In this document: positions 1-7,399 of the stretch, in pieces
How the letters are laid out: every line of letters begins with the position of its first letter
Numbering within the stretch: the first letter of the stretch is position 1
Notes under the pieces: generated by a model
Told to the model about the DNA's origin: nothing
The model's input: only the letters and a program-made list of their open reading frames with translations
Databases searched by the model: none
Made by a program: the position numbers and the translations under genes
Source: an uncultured Austwickia sp.
GTDB taxonomy: Bacteria > Actinomycetota > Actinomycetes > Actinomycetales > Dermatophilaceae
NCBI GenBank assembly: GCA_934678955.1
Contig: CAKUSI010000111.1
Coordinates: 1-10,693 of the forward strand
Length of the DNA: 10,693 nucleotides
Direction of reading: 5' to 3'

Positions 1-1
1 A

Positions 2-97
2 CCTCGACCTCTATCCGGCCACCGACGCGCCGGCCCGCCGCGCGACGTGCGCTACACCCTCATCTGGGAAGAGCCCGAAAACCCGCACGTCACGTGA
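2..97 (+). CDS. 3' end of unidentified gene (partial, possible frame break)
   Basis: The reading frame that ends at the TGA at 95-97 gives a plausible C-terminus, RDVRYTLIWEEPENPHVT, with GC-rich third positions from about base 20 on. Its first codons (CCT CGA CCT CTA) are rare ones for this genome. The frame one base later reads LDLYPATDAPARR with ideal codons over bases 3-44. The real protein may therefore switch frame around 35-50, in a GC-rich run, as if one base were missing. I do not recognise the family. The stop lies 79 bases before the ribulokinase start, on the same strand, so it could be the preceding gene of the same sugar locus. Confidence 0.4.
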   Translation, partial: PRPLSGHRRAGPPRDVRYTLIWEEPENPHVT

Positions 98-113
98 GAC
101 GATTGAGTTTCAC
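94..113. promoter_or_regulatory. operator-like inverted repeat before the ribulokinase gene
   Basis: GTGAGAC (94-100), a six-base spacer, then GTTTCAC (107-113) form an inverted repeat with one mismatch. It overlaps the stop codon of the preceding gene and lies about 65 bases before the ribulokinase ATG. A further TTTCAC occurs at about 153-158. Size and placement fit a dimeric repressor or activator site, but no regulator can be assigned. I see no clear -35/-10 pair in this gap. This is a pattern call only. Confidence 0.25.
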
Positions 114-176
114 GCAGTGCGGCCATTGTGATCGGCCGCGCGCGGTTACGGGTTTCACAGAAGAAGGCGGGCAACG

Positions 177-1847
177 ATGCCAAGCGACTCATACGTGTGC
201 GGAATCGATTTCGGGACGCTATCGGGCCGGGCGGTGATCGTCCGGGCCAGTGACGGCGAAGAGTTGGGCAGCGCGGTGCACGAGTACCGCCACGCGGTGA
301 TGGACCGGAAGCTGACCGCGCATCGGGACGAGGTGCTGCCACCCGAGTTCGCCCTGCAGTACCCCGAGGACTACGTCGAGGTGCTCAAGATCGCGATCCC
401 GGAGGCGATCCGGAACTCGGGCGTCAAGCCGGAGCAGATCATCGCCGTCGGCACCGACTTCACCTCGGCGACGATGCTCCCCACCGATGCCGACGGCTGG
501 CCGCTGTGCCAGCGGCAGGAGTTCGCCGGACGCCCGCACGCCTACGTGAAGCTGTGGAAGCACCACGGCGCTCAGGCGGAGGCGGACCAGATCCTCGAGG
601 TCGCGAGGCGCCGCGGTGAGCCGTGGCTGAAACGCTACGGCGACACGATGTCGTCCGAGTTCGCCCTGCCGAAACTGCTGGAGACCTTCCACGCCGATCG
701 CGAGGTCTACGACACCATGGCCCACTTCGTGGATGCGGTGGACTGGATCGTGTGGCAGCTCACCGGCACCTACGTCCGCTCGGCAGGCGCGACCGGCTAC
801 AAGGCGTTCTTCCAGGACGGCAGGTTCCCGTCCAAGGAGTTCTTCGCCGAGCTCGACCCGGACTTCGCCGACGTGCTGACCAAGCTCGAGGCGCCCGTGT
901 TGCAGCTGGGCGACAAGGCCGGCGAGATCACCGAGGAGGCGGCCGCCTGGACGGGTCTGGTGCCCGGCACGCCGGTCGCGGTGGGCAACATCGACGCGCA
1001 CGTCACCATCCCGGCCGGGCAGGGCGTCGAGAACGGTCAGCTGACCGCCATTCTCGGCACGTCCGGTGTCTACGTGGTGAACAGCCCCGAACTCCACGAG
1101 GTGCCCGGCATGTTCGGCGTCGCCGACGGCGGCCTGGTCAAGGGCGCCTGGGGCTACGACGCCGGCCAGTCGGCCGTCGGTGACCTGTACGCCTGGTTCG
1201 TGAACACCTGCGTGCCGCCCGCGTACCACGAGGAGGCCGCCGGACGGGACATCTCGCTGCACCAGCTGCTCACCGAGAAGGCCGCCGACCAGGAGATCGG
1301 TCAGCACGGCCTGATCGCCTTGGACTGGCACAACGGCAACCGGTCGATCCTGGTCGACGCCAACCTGTCGGGCCTGCTGATCGGGCAGACGCTGACCACG
1401 ACTCCCGAGGACGTCTACCGGGCGATCCTCGAATCCACCGCCTTCGGTTTCCGCACCATCATCGAGTCGTTCACCGCGGCCGGCGTCGAGATCAACGAGG
1501 TGATCGCCGCGGGCGGCCTGCTGAAGAACGCCTTCCTGATGCAGATGTTCTCGGACGTGACCCGTAAGCCCTTGTCGTTGGCCGTTTCGGGGTATGCCGG
1601 GGCACTGGGTGCGGCGATCCACGGCGCCGTGGCCGCGGGTGTGTACCCGGACGTTCCGGCCGCCGCGGCCGCGATGGGCCAGAAGGTCCCGAACGCCTAT
1701 CTGCCCAACGAGGCCGCCGCCGCCGAGTACGACAAGCTCTACGCCGAGTACCAGGAGTTGCACGACCACTACGGCCGGGGCGGCAGCAAGGTGATGTACC
1801 GGCTCAAGCAACTCAAGCGCGAGGCGATGGCGCGCAAGCACGGCTGA
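177..1847 (+). CDS. araB: ribulokinase (FGGY family, AraB type)
   Basis: Cytoplasmic ATP-dependent kinase expected to convert L-ribulose to L-ribulose-5-phosphate. AraB-type enzymes often also accept D-ribulose and ribitol. The product is 556 residues, close to the roughly 560 usual for AraB and longer than the roughly 500 of xylulokinases. The N-terminal FGGY fold opens with GIDFGTLSGR (9-18), and GTDFTSATMLP (92-102) and LWKHHGA (126-132) are typical of AraB. The predicted catalytic Asp is D273 in GNIDAHV. The C-terminal ATP-binding lobe has LGTSG (293-297), DWHNGNRS (383-390), ESTAFGFR (419-426) and AAGGLLKN (444-451). The ATG at 177 follows AAGAAGG (161-167) at nine bases. No araA or araD is visible in the window. 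The xylulokinase follows on the same strand after 96 bases. Confidence 0.95.
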   Translation: MPSDSYVCGIDFGTLSGRAVIVRASDGEELGSAVHEYRHAVMDRKLTAHRDEVLPPEFALQYPEDYVEVLKIAIPEAIRNSGVKPEQIIAVGTDFTSATMLPTDADGWPLCQRQEFAGRPHAYVKLWKHHGAQAEADQILEVARRRGEPWLKRYGDTMSSEFALPKLLETFHADREVYDTMAHFVDAVDWIVWQLTGTYVRSAGATGYKAFFQDGRFPSKEFFAELDPDFADVLTKLEAPVLQLGDKAGEITEEAAAWTGLVPGTPVAVGNIDAHVTIPAGQGVENGQLTAILGTSGVYVVNSPELHEVPGMFGVADGGLVKGAWGYDAGQSAVGDLYAWFVNTCVPPAYHEEAAGRDISLHQLLTEKAADQEIGQHGLIALDWHNGNRSILVDANLSGLLIGQTLTTTPEDVYRAILESTAFGFRTIIESFTAAGVEINEVIAAGGLLKNAFLMQMFSDVTRKPLSLAVSGYAGALGAAIHGAVAAGVYPDVPAAAAAMGQKVPNAYLPNEAAAAEYDKLYAEYQELHDHYGRGGSKVMYRLKQLKREAMARKHG

Positions 1848-1862
1848 ATCCCGCCGCGGATA

Positions 1863-1890
1863 CCACGGCCGCCGGAACAGGCGGCCGTGG
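1863..1890 (+). terminator. perfect 11-bp hairpin between the two kinase genes
   Basis: CCACGGCCGCC (1863-1873) and GGCGGCCGTGG (1880-1890) are exact reverse complements around the six-base loop GGAACA. It starts 15 bases after the ribulokinase stop and ends 53 bases before the xylulokinase start. No T-tract follows. It could be a T-less actinobacterial terminator, an RNA-stability hairpin for the ribulokinase message, or a partial attenuator setting the ratio of the two kinases. The structure is certain, the function is not. Confidence 0.6.
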
Positions 1891-1943
1891 CCGGCCCACT
1901 CCCCAACCCACGATCGAACGGATCAGGAAGAACGAGGTCAACG

Positions 1944-3440
1944 ATGACAACGGACGCGCAGAGCACCGCCCCCACGAGCGGACCGGGATTGGTCGCCGGC
2001 GTCGATTCCTCCACCCAGTCCTGCAAGGTGGAACTGCGGCGCACCGACGACGGCACCCTGGTCGCCTCCGGTTCCGCGCCGCATCCACCGGTCGCACCGC
2101 CCTGCAGCGAACAGGATCCGGAGCAGTGGTGGTCTGCCTTCGTCCTCGCGTTCCGCGGGGCGCTGGACTCGGCGGGCTCGACCGGGTCGGACGTCCGGGC
2201 GATCAGCGTCGCCGCCCAGTGTCACGGCCTGGTCGCGCTCGATGCCGAGGATCGGGTGATCCGTCCGGCCAAGCTGTGGAACGACACCACCTCGACCCCC
2301 GAACTGCTCGCGCTGCGGGAACGGATCGGCGACCGGAACCTGATCGAACGGGTCGGATCGCTGCCCACCGCGGCCTTCACACTCAGCAAGGTGGCCTGGC
2401 TGGCCGCCCACGAACCGGAGAACTTCGCCCGCCTGCACTCCATGCTGCTGCCGCACGACTACCTCACCTTCCGGTTGACCGGCAATCGGGTCACCGACCG
2501 TTCCGAGGCCTCCGGCACCGCGTACTTCGACGCGTCGTCCAACCGGTACCTCTTCAAGCATCTCGAGTTGATCGCGGCGCGCGACTGGGAGTCGATGGTG
2601 CCCCGGGTGCTCGGCCCGGACGAGGTGGCCGGCGAGGTGCTGCCCGAGGTGCTCGCCGAACTCGGCCTGTCGGGCTCCGTGCTGGTGGGTGCCGGCGGGG
2701 GCGATCAGCACGCGGCGGCACTCGGCCTGGGGCTGCGTTCCGGCGATGTCTACTACTCCTTCGGCACCTCGGGTGTGGTGATGGCGCTGAGCCGGGAACC
2801 GATCCGCGATCCGGAGGGGCAGATCAACGGCGTCGCCGACCTGACCGACGGCTACCTTCCGCTGGCCTGCACGCTGAACGCGGCCAAGGTGACCGACACG
2901 TTCGCCCGCCTGCTGGGCGTCGGTCACGAGGAGCTGTCGGCGCTTGCGCTGGCCGCACCGAGCGACTCCAGTGCGCCGGTGCTGTGCGCCTACCTCGACG
3001 GTGAGCGGACGCCGAACCGTCCGGGCGCGCAGGGTCTGCTCAGCGGCCTGCGCACCTCCACAACCCGCGAGGAGCTCGCCCGGGCCGCCTACGAGGGCGT
3101 GATCTTCGGGCTGTACGCCGGGCAGCGCCGGCTCGAGGAGCTCGGGGTGCGCGCCGACGGACGGGTGATCGCCGTCGGCGGCGGCGCCCGTTCGGCCGCC
3201 TACACCCAGCTGCTCGCGGACATCACCCGGCGGGACGTGGTGCGGGCCGACGCCCCCGAGGCCACCGCCCGTGGTGCCGCCGTCCAGGCTGCCGCCGTGG
3301 CGACCGGACGCCCGGTGACCACCGTCAGGGACGCGTGGGCGCCGGCGACCCAGGTGGTCGCCCAGCCGCGTCCCGCGAGTCGCGACCGGGCCTGGGAACG
3401 CTACCGCGCCACCGCCGCCATCACCGACCTGGACGAGTAG
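1944..3440 (+). CDS. xylB: xylulokinase (FGGY family)
   Basis: Cytoplasmic kinase expected to phosphorylate D-xylulose with ATP to D-xylulose-5-phosphate, feeding the pentose phosphate pathway. From the chosen start it has 498 residues, normal for XylB. Motifs in order: AGVDSSTQS (18-26, phosphate loop with D21), QCHGLVALD (92-100), RPAKLWNDTTS (107-117), LLPHDYLTFRLTG (168-180), GGGDQHAAALGLG (251-263, predicted catalytic D254), FGTSGV (273-278) and VGGGARS (411-417, nucleotide lobe). The frame is open upstream to an ATG at 1887, but that codon lies in the right arm of the intergenic hairpin. The ATG at 1944 has CGAGG (1933-1937) six bases upstream, so I prefer it. Substrate assignment among FGGY pentulose kinases is from motif resemblance, and another pentulose or a polyol cannot be excluded. 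Confidence 0.92.
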   Translation: MTTDAQSTAPTSGPGLVAGVDSSTQSCKVELRRTDDGTLVASGSAPHPPVAPPCSEQDPEQWWSAFVLAFRGALDSAGSTGSDVRAISVAAQCHGLVALDAEDRVIRPAKLWNDTTSTPELLALRERIGDRNLIERVGSLPTAAFTLSKVAWLAAHEPENFARLHSMLLPHDYLTFRLTGNRVTDRSEASGTAYFDASSNRYLFKHLELIAARDWESMVPRVLGPDEVAGEVLPEVLAELGLSGSVLVGAGGGDQHAAALGLGLRSGDVYYSFGTSGVVMALSREPIRDPEGQINGVADLTDGYLPLACTLNAAKVTDTFARLLGVGHEELSALALAAPSDSSAPVLCAYLDGERTPNRPGAQGLLSGLRTSTTREELARAAYEGVIFGLYAGQRRLEELGVRADGRVIAVGGGARSAAYTQLLADITRRDVVRADAPEATARGAAVQAAAVATGRPVTTVRDAWAPATQVVAQPRPASRDRAWERYRATAAITDLDE

Positions 3441-3441
3441 C

Positions 3442-3516
3442 CCGGCCGGAGCCGGCCGGCGTCCGGCGTCCGGCGGCGCACAGAGTACGGCCCGGCCAGT
3501 GACACTGGCCGGGCCG
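3442..3516. terminator. palindromic region between convergent genes, probable bidirectional terminator
   Basis: The core is CGGCCCGGCCAGTG (3488-3501) and its exact reverse complement CACTGGCCGGGCCG (3503-3516) around a single A. This makes a stem of about 12 bp once a small loop forms. It lies between the xylulokinase stop (3440) and the SDR stop (3535), which face each other. Just before it, CCGGCCGG occurs twice (3442-3449 and 3452-3459), followed by tandem CGGCGTC units (about 3458-3471). No T-tract is present on either side. The near-symmetric position fits a shared terminator or RNA end-protecting hairpin for both transcripts. Confidence 0.6.
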
Positions 3517-3534
3517 AGTCTCGTCCGTGTCCGG

Positions 3535-4290
3535 TCAGGCGATGGTGCGGCCACCGTCCAGCAGGATCGTCTGGGCGTGGATGTAGGAGTTGTCGTCGTC
3601 GGCCAGGAAGACGGCCAGGTTGGCGACGTCGTCGATGGTGCCGAACCGCCGGACGGGGATCGACTCCAGGGCCGCGTTCAACGCCTCCTCGGTGGGATAG
3701 TTGACCCGCATCATCGCGCCGGTGTCGATCAGCCGGGGTGCGATCGCGTTGACGTTGACGCCCTTTGGCCCGAGTTCCTTGGCCAGGCCGCGGATCAGGC
3801 CCTCGCCGCCGGCCTTGGCGGCCGGGTAGGCGACGCCACCGCCGGTGCCGCTCAGCGCGGAGCCGGAGCTGATGTAGACGATCGCACCGTTGTTGGTGAG
3901 GAAGTCGTCGTAGAACGCCTTCACGGTGGTGAACAGGCCGGTGAGGTTGATGTTCAGCACCCGCTCCCAGGTTTCCATCGGCGTGTCGCCGACCGTGTCC
4001 CGGTAGGCGATGCCCGCGTTCAGCACCAGGACGTCGATCTGGCCGAGTTCGGCGAAGACCTGCTCGCGAACCCGCTGCATGGCCTCGTAACTCGACACGT
4101 CGGCCTGCGCGAAGATGGACCTCGTGCCGGTCGCGGCGCTGATCTCGGCGGCCGTCTTCGGCCCGAGTTCGGCGTTGAAGTCGACGATCACGGTGTCGGC
4201 TCCGGCCGCGGCGAACTTCTCGGCGATCCCCTTGCCGATTCCATGTGCAGCGCCGGTGACCAGCGCGACCTTTCCTGCAAAGCTACCCAT
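3535..4290 (-). CDS. SDR-family oxidoreductase, probable polyol(-phosphate) dehydrogenase
   Basis: Classical short-chain dehydrogenase/reductase of 251 residues, the usual family size. The Rossmann glycine motif TGAAHGIG is at 12-19. Asp37 ends the second beta strand (VIVDFN), which favours NAD over NADP. LNAG is at 90-93, the catalytic tetrad reads N115, S142, Y155, K159 (YPAAK), and the C-terminus is LLDGGRTIA. No membrane segment or signal peptide. The ATG at 4290 has AAGGAG at 4300-4305, nine bases away. The frame is open further upstream, but that part is not SDR-like. It is the last gene of the PTS operon, 109 bases after the SIS gene, the longest gap inside the operon, so a secondary promoter is possible. 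By context it should oxidise the phosphorylated polyol delivered by the PTS (inference). The Zn-dependent GatD-type dehydrogenase usual in galactitol operons is not in the window. Confidence 0.9.
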   Translation of the reverse strand: MGSFAGKVALVTGAAHGIGKGIAEKFAAAGADTVIVDFNAELGPKTAAEISAATGTRSIFAQADVSSYEAMQRVREQVFAELGQIDVLVLNAGIAYRDTVGDTPMETWERVLNINLTGLFTTVKAFYDDFLTNNGAIVYISSGSALSGTGGGVAYPAAKAGGEGLIRGLAKELGPKGVNVNAIAPRLIDTGAMMRVNYPTEEALNAALESIPVRRFGTIDDVANLAVFLADDDNSYIHAQTILLDGGRTIA

Positions 4291-4399
4291 GCGGGCACGC
4301 TCCTTCCATCGGGTTGTGGTGGGTAAGGCTCGTGGGGTGTGTGGGCCGGCGTCCGCGATCGACCGGTCGTCGGACTCGCGGGCGAACGGCCCCGGACGG

Positions 4400-4939
4400 T
4401 CACTCCAGACTGGCGTGCCGATGCGCCATGTCGGCGTTGCTGGCATCGCCCGCGGCGGTCAGCTGGAGCACCAGCCCGTCGAAGACCACCAGCAGCATCT
4501 GCTCGAAGAGGCTGCCCAGCGGCTGCACGCTGGCGGCCGACTCGGCGAACTTCGTCGGCGAGCTGATCACCAGGTCGGGGGCCTGGATTCCGGCGAGCGT
4601 CGACGCCGGGTCCGCGGTGACGGTGGCGAGCACCGCGCCCTGCTTCAGCGCGGACGCCGCCGTCGAGCAGACGCTCGCCGTCTCCCCCGAGGCGGACGCT
4701 GTGATCAGCAGGTCCTCCCCCTCGATCGACGGTGTGGTGGTCTCGCCCACCACATAGCTGGTGTAGCCGATCTGCATCAGTCGCATCGCCAGGGCCTTGA
4801 GCATCAGGCCGGAGCGACCCGTGCCGTAGACGAAGATCCGCTGCGCCGACTGGATCTTGCTCCGCAACGAATCCATGCCGGCCGGGTCGAGCCGCGCGGA
4901 CGAGGCCGCGAGCTCGCTCGCGATGATGTCGGTTTCCAT
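4400..4939 (-). CDS. hxlB: SIS-domain sugar-phosphate isomerase, 6-phospho-3-hexuloisomerase (HxlB/PHI) type
   Basis: A 179-residue single SIS domain, typical PHI length. Known PHI enzymes interconvert D-arabino-3-hexulose-6-phosphate and fructose-6-phosphate. Diagnostic stretches are IFVYGTGRSGLM (35-46), AMRLMQIGY (51-59), VVGETTTPSI (63-72), SASGETASV (82-90), QPLGSLFEQ (139-147, with E146 at the position of the proposed catalytic Glu) and the C-terminal MAHRHASLE (171-179). These match PHI better than arabinose-5-phosphate isomerases, which are longer and carry CBS domains. The ATG at 4939 has AGGAAGG (4946-4952) six bases upstream. It starts 20 bases after the epimerase stop. No 3-hexulose-6-phosphate synthase (HxlA), the usual partner in formaldehyde fixation, is present, so a role in catabolism of the PTS substrate is more likely here. 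Confidence 0.88.
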   Translation of the reverse strand: METDIIASELAASSARLDPAGMDSLRSKIQSAQRIFVYGTGRSGLMLKALAMRLMQIGYTSYVVGETTTPSIEGEDLLITASASGETASVCSTAASALKQGAVLATVTADPASTLAGIQAPDLVISSPTKFAESAASVQPLGSLFEQMLLVVFDGLVLQLTAAGDASNADMAHRHASLE

Positions 4940-4959
4940 TGCCTGCCTTCCTGTTGGGG

Positions 4960-5622
4960 TCATTCGGCCAGGGCGGACCGGAGCGCGTCGATCTTGCTGC
5001 CGACGCTGCCGTCGAACAGGTAGCCGCCCGACACGAATACGTTCGCGCCGGCCTCGGCACAGAGCTTGATGGTCTCGGCGTCGACCTGGCCGTCGACCCC
5101 CAGATCGATCGGGCGGTCCCCGATGAGTTCGCGGATGCGCGCGATCTTGGGCAGCACCGAGGTGAGGAACCGCTGGCCGCCCTCGCCGGGGTTGATCGTC
5201 ATCACGAGCACCTTGTCGAGGTGGTCCACCACGTAGCGGATGGTCTCCTCGGACGTGGCCGGGCTGAGCGCCACCCCCGCCTGCGCCCCGGCCGCCCGGA
5301 TCTTCTGCAGGCAGCTGAGCACCCTCGTGGTGGACTCCTCGTGGATCACCACGATGTCGGCCCCCGCGGCCACGAACGTCTCGACGCACTGCTCGGGACG
5401 TTCCACCATCAGGTGTGCCTCGATCGGCAGCTTCGTGATCGAACGCAGTGCGGCCAGGTGGTCGGCGCCGAACGCCATGCGTTCGACGAACTGGCCGTCC
5501 ATCACGTCGAAGTGCAGCAGTTCGACGCCGGCGGCCTCGAGTTCGGCCACCTGTTCGCGCAGATTGATCAGGTCGGCGGCATACACCGACGGTGCCAATT
5601 GGTAGTCAGTCAACTCGTTCAC
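4960..5622 (-). CDS. ribulose-phosphate 3-epimerase family protein (diverged)
   Basis: TIM-barrel epimerase of 220 residues, acting on ketose phosphates at C3. Family landmarks: LAPSVYAADL near the N-terminus, LHFDVMDGQFV (the H-x-D metal ligands and catalytic Asp), EAHLMVE (metal His), VIHEEST, VALSPAT, VMTINPGEGGQRF and GVDGQV (second catalytic Asp). Two phosphate-loop positions differ from housekeeping Rpe: the usual DGG is DGQ, and the usual GS near the end is GG (VSGGYLF). It may therefore act on another ketose phosphate, such as allulose-6-P or a 3-ketose phosphate. Start choice: GTG at 5622 overlaps the EIIA stop as GTGA, with AGGTGA four bases ahead. A TTG at 5613 has a stronger AAGGAG eight bases ahead and is the alternative, giving a protein three residues shorter. 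Confidence 0.87.
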   Translation of the reverse strand: MNELTDYQLAPSVYAADLINLREQVAELEAAGVELLHFDVMDGQFVERMAFGADHLAALRSITKLPIEAHLMVERPEQCVETFVAAGADIVVIHEESTTRVLSCLQKIRAAGAQAGVALSPATSEETIRYVVDHLDKVLVMTINPGEGGQRFLTSVLPKIARIRELIGDRPIDLGVDGQVDAETIKLCAEAGANVFVSGGYLFDGSVGSKIDALRSALAE

Positions 5623-6095
5623 TCCTTCACCTGTAGCCAGTCGTTCAGGAAATCGGATGCCCGGGCGATGTCCATCGCCTGGAGTTCGCGCATCACCTCG
5701 GCGTTCATCACCAGCCGCATCGTGCGGGCCAGGAAGTCGACGTGATCGCCGCCGCTGCCGATCGCGATGTTGAGCAGGCTGCGGGTCCGCACCGTCTCGT
5801 CCTCGTCGTCCATGCGCCGGAACGTCACCGGAGAGTCGAGCCGCAGGTAGCAGACCGCGTCGCGGTAGATGTCGTCCGACCGGCAATGCGGAATGGCGAC
5901 CGGCACCTCGGCGATCAGTCCCGTGGGGAACTCCTGCTCCCGTTCGATGCAGCCCTGCGCGAACTGCGGCCCGACCGCTCCGGCCGCCTGCAGCGCCTCG
6001 CCGCACAGCCGGATCGCCTGCTCGGCGGTGTCGGCACTGCCGGTGAGCGCGATGATCTCGATCGCCGGTTCCGGCAGCGGAGTCGCGGTGCTCAT
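5619..6095 (-). CDS. PTS EIIA component, galactitol/fructose-mannitol type
   Basis: Soluble phosphocarrier of 158 residues that takes phosphate from HPr and passes it to the EIIB cysteine. The fold is PTS_EIIA type 2. The active histidine is H70 in VPVAIPHC (64-71), preceded by the family's EFPTGL (55-60). Downstream motifs LLNIAIGSGGDHVDFL and the C-terminal AxDFLNDWL resemble GatA-like EIIA. The ATG at 6095 overlaps the EIIC stop as ATGA (6092-6095), which indicates translational coupling. Its own stop overlaps the GTG start of the epimerase gene. With the EIIC and EIIB genes it makes a complete three-subunit permease. It is distinct from the second EIIA beside the regulator, which is less Gat-like. 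Confidence 0.92.
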   Translation of the reverse strand: MSTATPLPEPAIEIIALTGSADTAEQAIRLCGEALQAAGAVGPQFAQGCIEREQEFPTGLIAEVPVAIPHCRSDDIYRDAVCYLRLDSPVTFRRMDDEDETVRTRSLLNIAIGSGGDHVDFLARTMRLVMNAEVMRELQAMDIARASDFLNDWLQVKE

Positions 6096-7372
6096 GCGCC
6101 ACCGCCGAACAACCGGCTGAACAGGGCCACCAGGATGTTGCCCGGGTTCCAGCCGAACTGGCCGTCGGTGACCATGCTGCCACCGAAGGTCTGGCCGGCC
6201 GCGGCCATCATCGCGGTCGCCTCGGGGGCGAACTGGTTGACGCAGAACACCACGACCGCCATGCACATGATCGTGAACAGCACGCTGCGGAACACGTTGC
6301 CCTTGCTGGCCAGCACGACCATCGGGGTCAGGTAGCACACCTGCGCCAGCAACCCGAGCGGGAAGAACGTCATGCCGGGGATGATGAACGCGAACAGGAT
6401 GACGAACGGGATCGTGATCGCCGTCGCGGTGATCGCGACCGGATCACCGAGACCCAGTGCGACGTCCATGCCGATCCAGATCTTCGAGTCCGGGCTGACC
6501 CGCTGGCGCATGTAGGCGCCCGCCGCCGTGCTCAGCGGACGGATGCCCTCCATCATCACGCCCACCATCCGCGGCAGCAGGATCATCACGGCGGCGAAGC
6601 CGACGCAGATCGTCAGGATCGACGTCACCGGCTGCCGGGTGAGCAGGCCGAGGAACAGGCCGACGATGATGCCGATGAAGGCCGGGTCGCCGAAGAAGCC
6701 GAGCCGTTTCTCGATCTTCTCCATGTTCACGTCGATGTTGCGCACCCCGGGGATCAGGTCGAAGAGCTTGTTCAGACCCACCGCGATGGGGTAATAGAGC
6801 GCCACGAACGACAACGTGGTGCAGGTGGTGCCGTCGAGTTCGAAGTACTCCTCCCACTTCGGCGCCGCCCATTGCGCGGCATACAACGCGACCACCGACA
6901 ACACGACGGTGACCACGAAACCCAGCACCGGGCTGTTGAACAGCGCGGCCGCCATGACCCCGGGGATCATGAAGTGGATGTAGTTCCAGATGTCGACGTT
7001 GAGCACCCTGACCAGCTTCAACCGGATCAGGAGCAGGTTCAGCAAGACGATCACCGGGATCGACAGCACCGCCCAGGGCACCGACCAGGCGGCCGCGCCG
7101 ACGGCCGGGAAGCCGATGTCGATCGTTGTGAAACCGCCGCCGAGCGCCTCGTAGTACTTCATCACCGGATCGATCGTGGTGACCAGCAGCGTGATCACCA
7201 GGCCGAGGCCGGTGAAGCCGATACCGACCAGCAGGCCGGCCTTGAAGGCCGCGCCCGGCTTCATCCGGAAGAACATGCCGAGCAAGGCGATGATGATCGG
7301 CAACACCACCGCCGCGCCCATGTCGGCCAGCGCCTTGAAGAACTCGGTGAAGAATCCCGTGACGAAATCCAT
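6092..7372 (-). CDS. PTS EIIC, galactitol-family membrane permease
   Basis: Integral membrane channel of 426 residues, typical for the Gat family. It moves the sugar alcohol across the membrane while EIIB phosphorylates it. Many hydrophobic segments are visible: residues about 20-35 (VVLPIIIALLGMFF), 45-65 (GLLVGIGFTGLGLVITLLV), a segment with VPWAVLSIPVIVLLNLLLI, an MIPGVMAAALF stretch and further C-terminal helices such as ITIPFVILFAFIIPGMTFF. Conserved Gat-type stretches include DIWNYIHFMIPG, RNIDVNMEKIEKRLGFFGDP and MDVALGLGDPVAI. The ATG at 7372 has AAGGAG (7380-7385) seven bases upstream. The gene lies 27 bases after EIIB and overlaps EIIA by four bases. The transported sugar cannot be read from sequence: Gat-family members carry galactitol, pentitols and other polyols. 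Confidence 0.95.
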   Translation of the reverse strand: MDFVTGFFTEFFKALADMGAAVVLPIIIALLGMFFRMKPGAAFKAGLLVGIGFTGLGLVITLLVTTIDPVMKYYEALGGGFTTIDIGFPAVGAAAWSVPWAVLSIPVIVLLNLLLIRLKLVRVLNVDIWNYIHFMIPGVMAAALFNSPVLGFVVTVVLSVVALYAAQWAAPKWEEYFELDGTTCTTLSFVALYYPIAVGLNKLFDLIPGVRNIDVNMEKIEKRLGFFGDPAFIGIIVGLFLGLLTRQPVTSILTICVGFAAVMILLPRMVGVMMEGIRPLSTAAGAYMRQRVSPDSKIWIGMDVALGLGDPVAITATAITIPFVILFAFIIPGMTFFPLGLLAQVCYLTPMVVLASKGNVFRSVLFTIMCMAVVVFCVNQFAPEATAMMAAAGQTFGGSMVTDGQFGWNPGNILVALFSRLFGGGA

Positions 7373-7399
7373 GGTTCGACTCCTTGGTGTGAGCCGGCC

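Noticed and set aside
219..1841. 540-residue open frame antisense to the ribulokinase gene
   Set aside because: It is a low-complexity His/Gly/Val/Leu-rich shadow frame, a by-product of GC-rich third positions, while the plus strand encodes full FGGY motifs.
1938..3554. 538-residue open frame antisense to the xylulokinase gene
   Set aside because: Same artefact: no family motifs, and the opposite strand is a clear kinase.
3499..4326. 275-residue plus-strand open frame over the SDR gene
   Set aside because: Composition is Gly/Val/Asp-rich without domain features. The minus strand carries the complete SDR catalytic set.
4400..4939. Complete formaldehyde-fixing RuMP module
   Set aside because: Only the isomerase-type gene is present. 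The TIM-barrel neighbour has RPE metal ligands and motifs, not those of 3-hexulose-6-phosphate synthase.
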